Source: Candidatus Fonsibacter sp.
GTDB taxonomy: Bacteria > Pseudomonadota > Alphaproteobacteria > Pelagibacterales > Pelagibacteraceae
Assembly (NCBI GenBank): GCA_009693745.1
Contig: SHWR01000051.1
Location: 1 to 8,051, forward strand
Length of the DNA stretch: 8,051 bases
Direction: 5' to 3'
Shown here: piece after piece, positions 6,339 to 8,051 of the stretch
Layout of the letters: every line of letters begins with the position of its first letter
Numbering within the stretch: position 1 is the stretch's first letter
Program-made: the position numbers and the translations under genes
The notes under the pieces: generated by a model
What the model was told of the DNA's origin: nothing
What the model saw: only the letters and a program-made list of their open reading frames with translations
The model's database searches: none

Positions 6339-7271
6339 ATGAAGATTGTATCTGGAACAGGTAGTATTTCCCTAAGCGATCAAATCTGTAAATATTTAAA
6401 AACAAAACCAACTCAAAGAGAAATTGTAAGATTCGCTGACTCAGAAGTTTACGTTGAGATTAAAGAAAATATGAGAGGTAATGACGTATATTTAATACAA
6501 TCAACTTCTTATCCTGCTAATGACAACATTATGGAATTACTAATATGCCTAGACTCACTAAGAAGATCATCGGCAAAAAATATCACTGCCGTTATTCCTT
6601 ACTTTGGTTACGCAAGGCAAGATAGAAAAGTTGTGCCAAGATCTCCTATAAGTGCAAAATTAGTTGCAAACTTAATTACTAATGCTGGAGCGAATAGAGT
6701 TTTGACAATGGATCTGCATGCAAATCAAATTCAAGGTTTTTTTGATATTCCCGTTGATAATTTATACGCAGCTCCTGTTCTTTTGAAACATATATTAAAA
6801 AATATTGGTACTAAAAATATTGTTTGCGTTGCTCCCGATGTTGGGGGAGTTGAGAGAGCAAGAGCTATAGGCAAGCGATTGAATGCCGGTCTAGCAATTA
6901 TCGATAAAAGAAGAGAACAACCAGGACAGTCTGAAGTTATGAATGTTATTGGGGAAGTTAAAAATAAATGTTGCATTATAATTGATGACTTAATTGATAG
7001 CGGAGGAACAATCTGTAATGCTGCTGACGCTTTAATAGAAAAAGGAGCAAAAGAAGTTTATTGTTATGTTGTGCACGGCGTGCTCACAGGCTCATCTATT
7101 GATAAAATTAAAAAATCTAAGATGAAAAAGATTGTTATCACTGATACAATCGATAATGCAAAAAAAATTAAAGGAGTTTCTAAAATAGAGATAGTTAGTA
7201 TTGCGCCGCTAATCGCTGAAGCTATCAAGCGAATATCTCAATCAACTTCAGTATCCAGCTTATTCAAATAA
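6339..7271 (+). CDS. prs: Ribose-phosphate pyrophosphokinase (PRPP synthetase, class I)
   Basis: This 310-residue cytoplasmic enzyme makes PRPP from ribose 5-phosphate and ATP, feeding purine, pyrimidine, histidine, tryptophan and NAD synthesis. Class I hallmarks are present in order: FADSEVYVEI (32-41), the ATP-binding YFGYARQDRK (88-97) with R93-Q94-D95-R96, the signature DLHANQIQGFFDIPVDNLYA (125-144), APDVGGVERARA (165-176), the catalytic loop DKRR (189-192) with K190 and R192, and the PRPP loop IIDDLIDSGGT (214-224). The C-terminus ends in SVSSLF as usual in the family. Length is normal and no key residue is missing. GC and codon choice look richer than in the flanking midA and pgeF genes, as expected for a conserved, highly expressed protein. 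It sits 37 bases after pgeF and 55 before rplY; prs beside rplY is a common proteobacterial neighbourhood. Confidence 0.97.
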   Translation: MKIVSGTGSISLSDQICKYLKTKPTQREIVRFADSEVYVEIKENMRGNDVYLIQSTSYPANDNIMELLICLDSLRRSSAKNITAVIPYFGYARQDRKVVPRSPISAKLVANLITNAGANRVLTMDLHANQIQGFFDIPVDNLYAAPVLLKHILKNIGTKNIVCVAPDVGGVERARAIGKRLNAGLAIIDKRREQPGQSEVMNVIGEVKNKCCIIIDDLIDSGGTICNAADALIEKGAKEVYCYVVHGVLTGSSIDKIKKSKMKKIVITDTIDNAKKIKGVSKIEIVSIAPLIAEAIKRISQSTSVSSLFK

Positions 7272-7273
7272 AT

Positions 7274-7294
7274 AACAATAACTTGTTTTTTTTT
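7274..7294 (+). terminator. Weak hairpin plus T9 tract between prs and rplY
   Basis: AACAA (7274-7278), a four-base loop TAAC and TTGTT (7283-7287) can pair to a 5-bp stem with a single C-G pair, running into a T9 tract (7286-7294). The layout mimics an intrinsic terminator, but the stem is too weak to expect efficient termination. At most it might thin transcription between the two genes. The rest of the 55-base gap is AT-rich, and no convincing promoter or Shine-Dalgarno sequence was found before the rplY ATG. Confidence 0.22.
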
Positions 7295-7326
7295 AAAGAT
7301 AATATAAAACAATCGATCTTGATTAT

Positions 7327-8051
7327 ATGGAAAATTTAAAACTCGAAGCATCAGAAAGAAAACTTAATACTAAAGGAGATCTTAAAAAATTAAGATTAGA
7401 AGGTTTTCTTCCAGGTATTTTATATGGTGATAAAGAAAAGAACTTACCTTTGTCAGTTAAGAAAATATTAATTAAAAAAATGTTAGAATCTTCTAACTTC
7501 ATGAGCTCTGTTATTGAAATGAGTATAGGTGGGTCAAAACATAAAGTTTTGGCTAAAGATATTAATTTTCATCCTCTAAATAATGAACCGATACACATAG
7601 ACTTCCAAAAAGTTACTCCTGGAACAAAAGTAACTGTCAATATTTCTGTAAAATTTATTAACAATGAGAATTGTCCAGGATTAAAAATGGGTGGAGTTTT
7701 AAACATTGTAAGAAGGAAAATAGAATTAAGATGCGCTGCTGAAAATATTCCTGCTGAAATCGTAGTTGATTTAGCTAATAAAGAAATGAATGAAAGTATT
7801 CATATATCTTCTGTAAAATTACCTGAAGGAGCAAAACCTGTAATTAACGATCGTGACTTTACTATAGCAACTATTGCAGCTCCTACGGTTGTTAAAGAAC
7901 CTGAACCAGTTGCTGCTGCTGCGGGTGATGCTGCCACGAGTGATGCTGCTGCTCCAATAGAAGGTGGAGCTGTTGCGGGTGATGTTAAGCCTGCAGATGG
8001 GAAAGCTAAACCTGGAGAAGCTTCAAAATCTCCTGAAGCTGGAAAAAAACC
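7327..8051 (+). CDS. rplY: 50S ribosomal protein L25/general stress protein Ctc (3' end cut by window)
   Basis: The open frame runs 241 codons from ATG to the window edge without a stop, so the gene is partial at its 3' end. Residues 1-95 are the L25 5S rRNA-binding domain (opening MENLKLEASERK, with RLEGFLPGILYG at 23-34 and the FHPLNNEPIHIDFQKV block at 81-96). Residues 97-183 form the TL5/CTC C-terminal beta domain (TPGTKVTVNISVKF, GGVLNIVRRKIELR at 122-135, VKLPEGAKPVI at 163-173). The protein binds 5S rRNA in the large ribosomal subunit. From about 184 the chain becomes a low-complexity Ala/Gly/Pro/Glu/Lys tail, as often seen in alphaproteobacterial L25, probably disordered. The tail is far richer in GC than the body. 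No Shine-Dalgarno sequence precedes the ATG, but the N-terminus matches the family and the start is likely correct. Confidence 0.93.
   Translation, partial: MENLKLEASERKLNTKGDLKKLRLEGFLPGILYGDKEKNLPLSVKKILIKKMLESSNFMSSVIEMSIGGSKHKVLAKDINFHPLNNEPIHIDFQKVTPGTKVTVNISVKFINNENCPGLKMGGVLNIVRRKIELRCAAENIPAEIVVDLANKEMNESIHISSVKLPEGAKPVINDRDFTIATIAAPTVVKEPEPVAAAAGDAATSDAAAPIEGGAVAGDVKPADGKAKPGEASKSPEAGKK
7921..7984 (+). repeat. Short direct repeats within the rplY tail
   Basis: The ten bases GCGGGTGATG occur at 7921-7930 and again at 7975-7984, in the same reading frame (Ala-Gly-Asp), 54 bases apart. Between them GGTGATGCTGCC (7924-7935) is echoed by AGTGATGCTGCT (7939-7950), 15 bases on. All lie in the Ala-rich tail of L25. 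They look like remnants of in-frame tandem duplication of Ala-rich codons rather than a mobile or regulatory repeat. Confidence 0.55.

Noticed and set aside
6731..6976. Minus-strand open frame of 81 codons
   Set aside because: It is antisense to the catalytic region of prs, whose protein sequence is highly conserved; no ribosome site or family similarity.
1..8051. tRNA, rRNA, CRISPR, insertion sequence, phage or defence genes, riboswitch
   Set aside because: No gap exceeds 89 bases, no spaced repeats or inverted terminal repeats were seen, and every long frame is a recognisable core gene. I could not run covariance models.

Overview
This window is an ordinary but very compact stretch of an AT-rich alphaproteobacterial chromosome. 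The best fit is a streamlined marine lineage such as Pelagibacterales (SAR11) or a relative. That placement is inferred from base composition, gene order and family-level protein similarity; I ran no search. Genes of 8 to 10 different core functions lie almost end to end. Only about 263 of 8051 bases (3.3%) lie outside coding regions, and the longest gap is 89 bases. TGA is used as a stop (petR-like and kinase genes), so the standard bacterial code applies.

Left part (35-3428): a minus-strand branched-chain amino acid aminotransferase (ilvE) diverges from a plus-strand three-gene unit. That unit holds a MarR-type regulator (PetP-like), an OmpR/PhoB-type response regulator (PetR-like) and a membrane EnvZ-type histidine kinase. 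The three are translationally packed (8-base overlap, then a 1-base gap) and probably form one signalling operon. The 89-base divergent spacer carries a consensus -35 box facing ilvE and a short inverted repeat overlapping it.

Middle part (3411-6301): a small minus-strand coiled-coil protein of the UbiK/BMFP family overlaps the end of the kinase gene tail to tail by 18 bases. It diverges from the run lgt - midA/NDUFAF7-like methyltransferase - pgeF. These three overlap one another (26 bases, then 1 base) and are almost certainly cotranscribed. Their predicted jobs are lipoprotein diacylglycerol transfer, complex I assembly methylation and a purine-nucleoside/peptidoglycan-editing multicopper-oxidase-type enzyme. 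UbiK supports ubiquinone synthesis.

Right part (6339-8051): prs (PRPP synthetase), with the clearest Shine-Dalgarno sequence in the window, then rplY (ribosomal protein L25/CTC family), which runs off the right edge inside a low-complexity Ala/Gly/Pro/Glu tail whose GC content is about 51%.

I found no RNA genes, mobile elements, CRISPR arrays, phage genes or defence genes, and nothing that looks like an undescribed system. The items of interest are the regulator trio, the overlapping gene ends, a T11 tract early in pgeF, and the compositional switch in the L25 tail.
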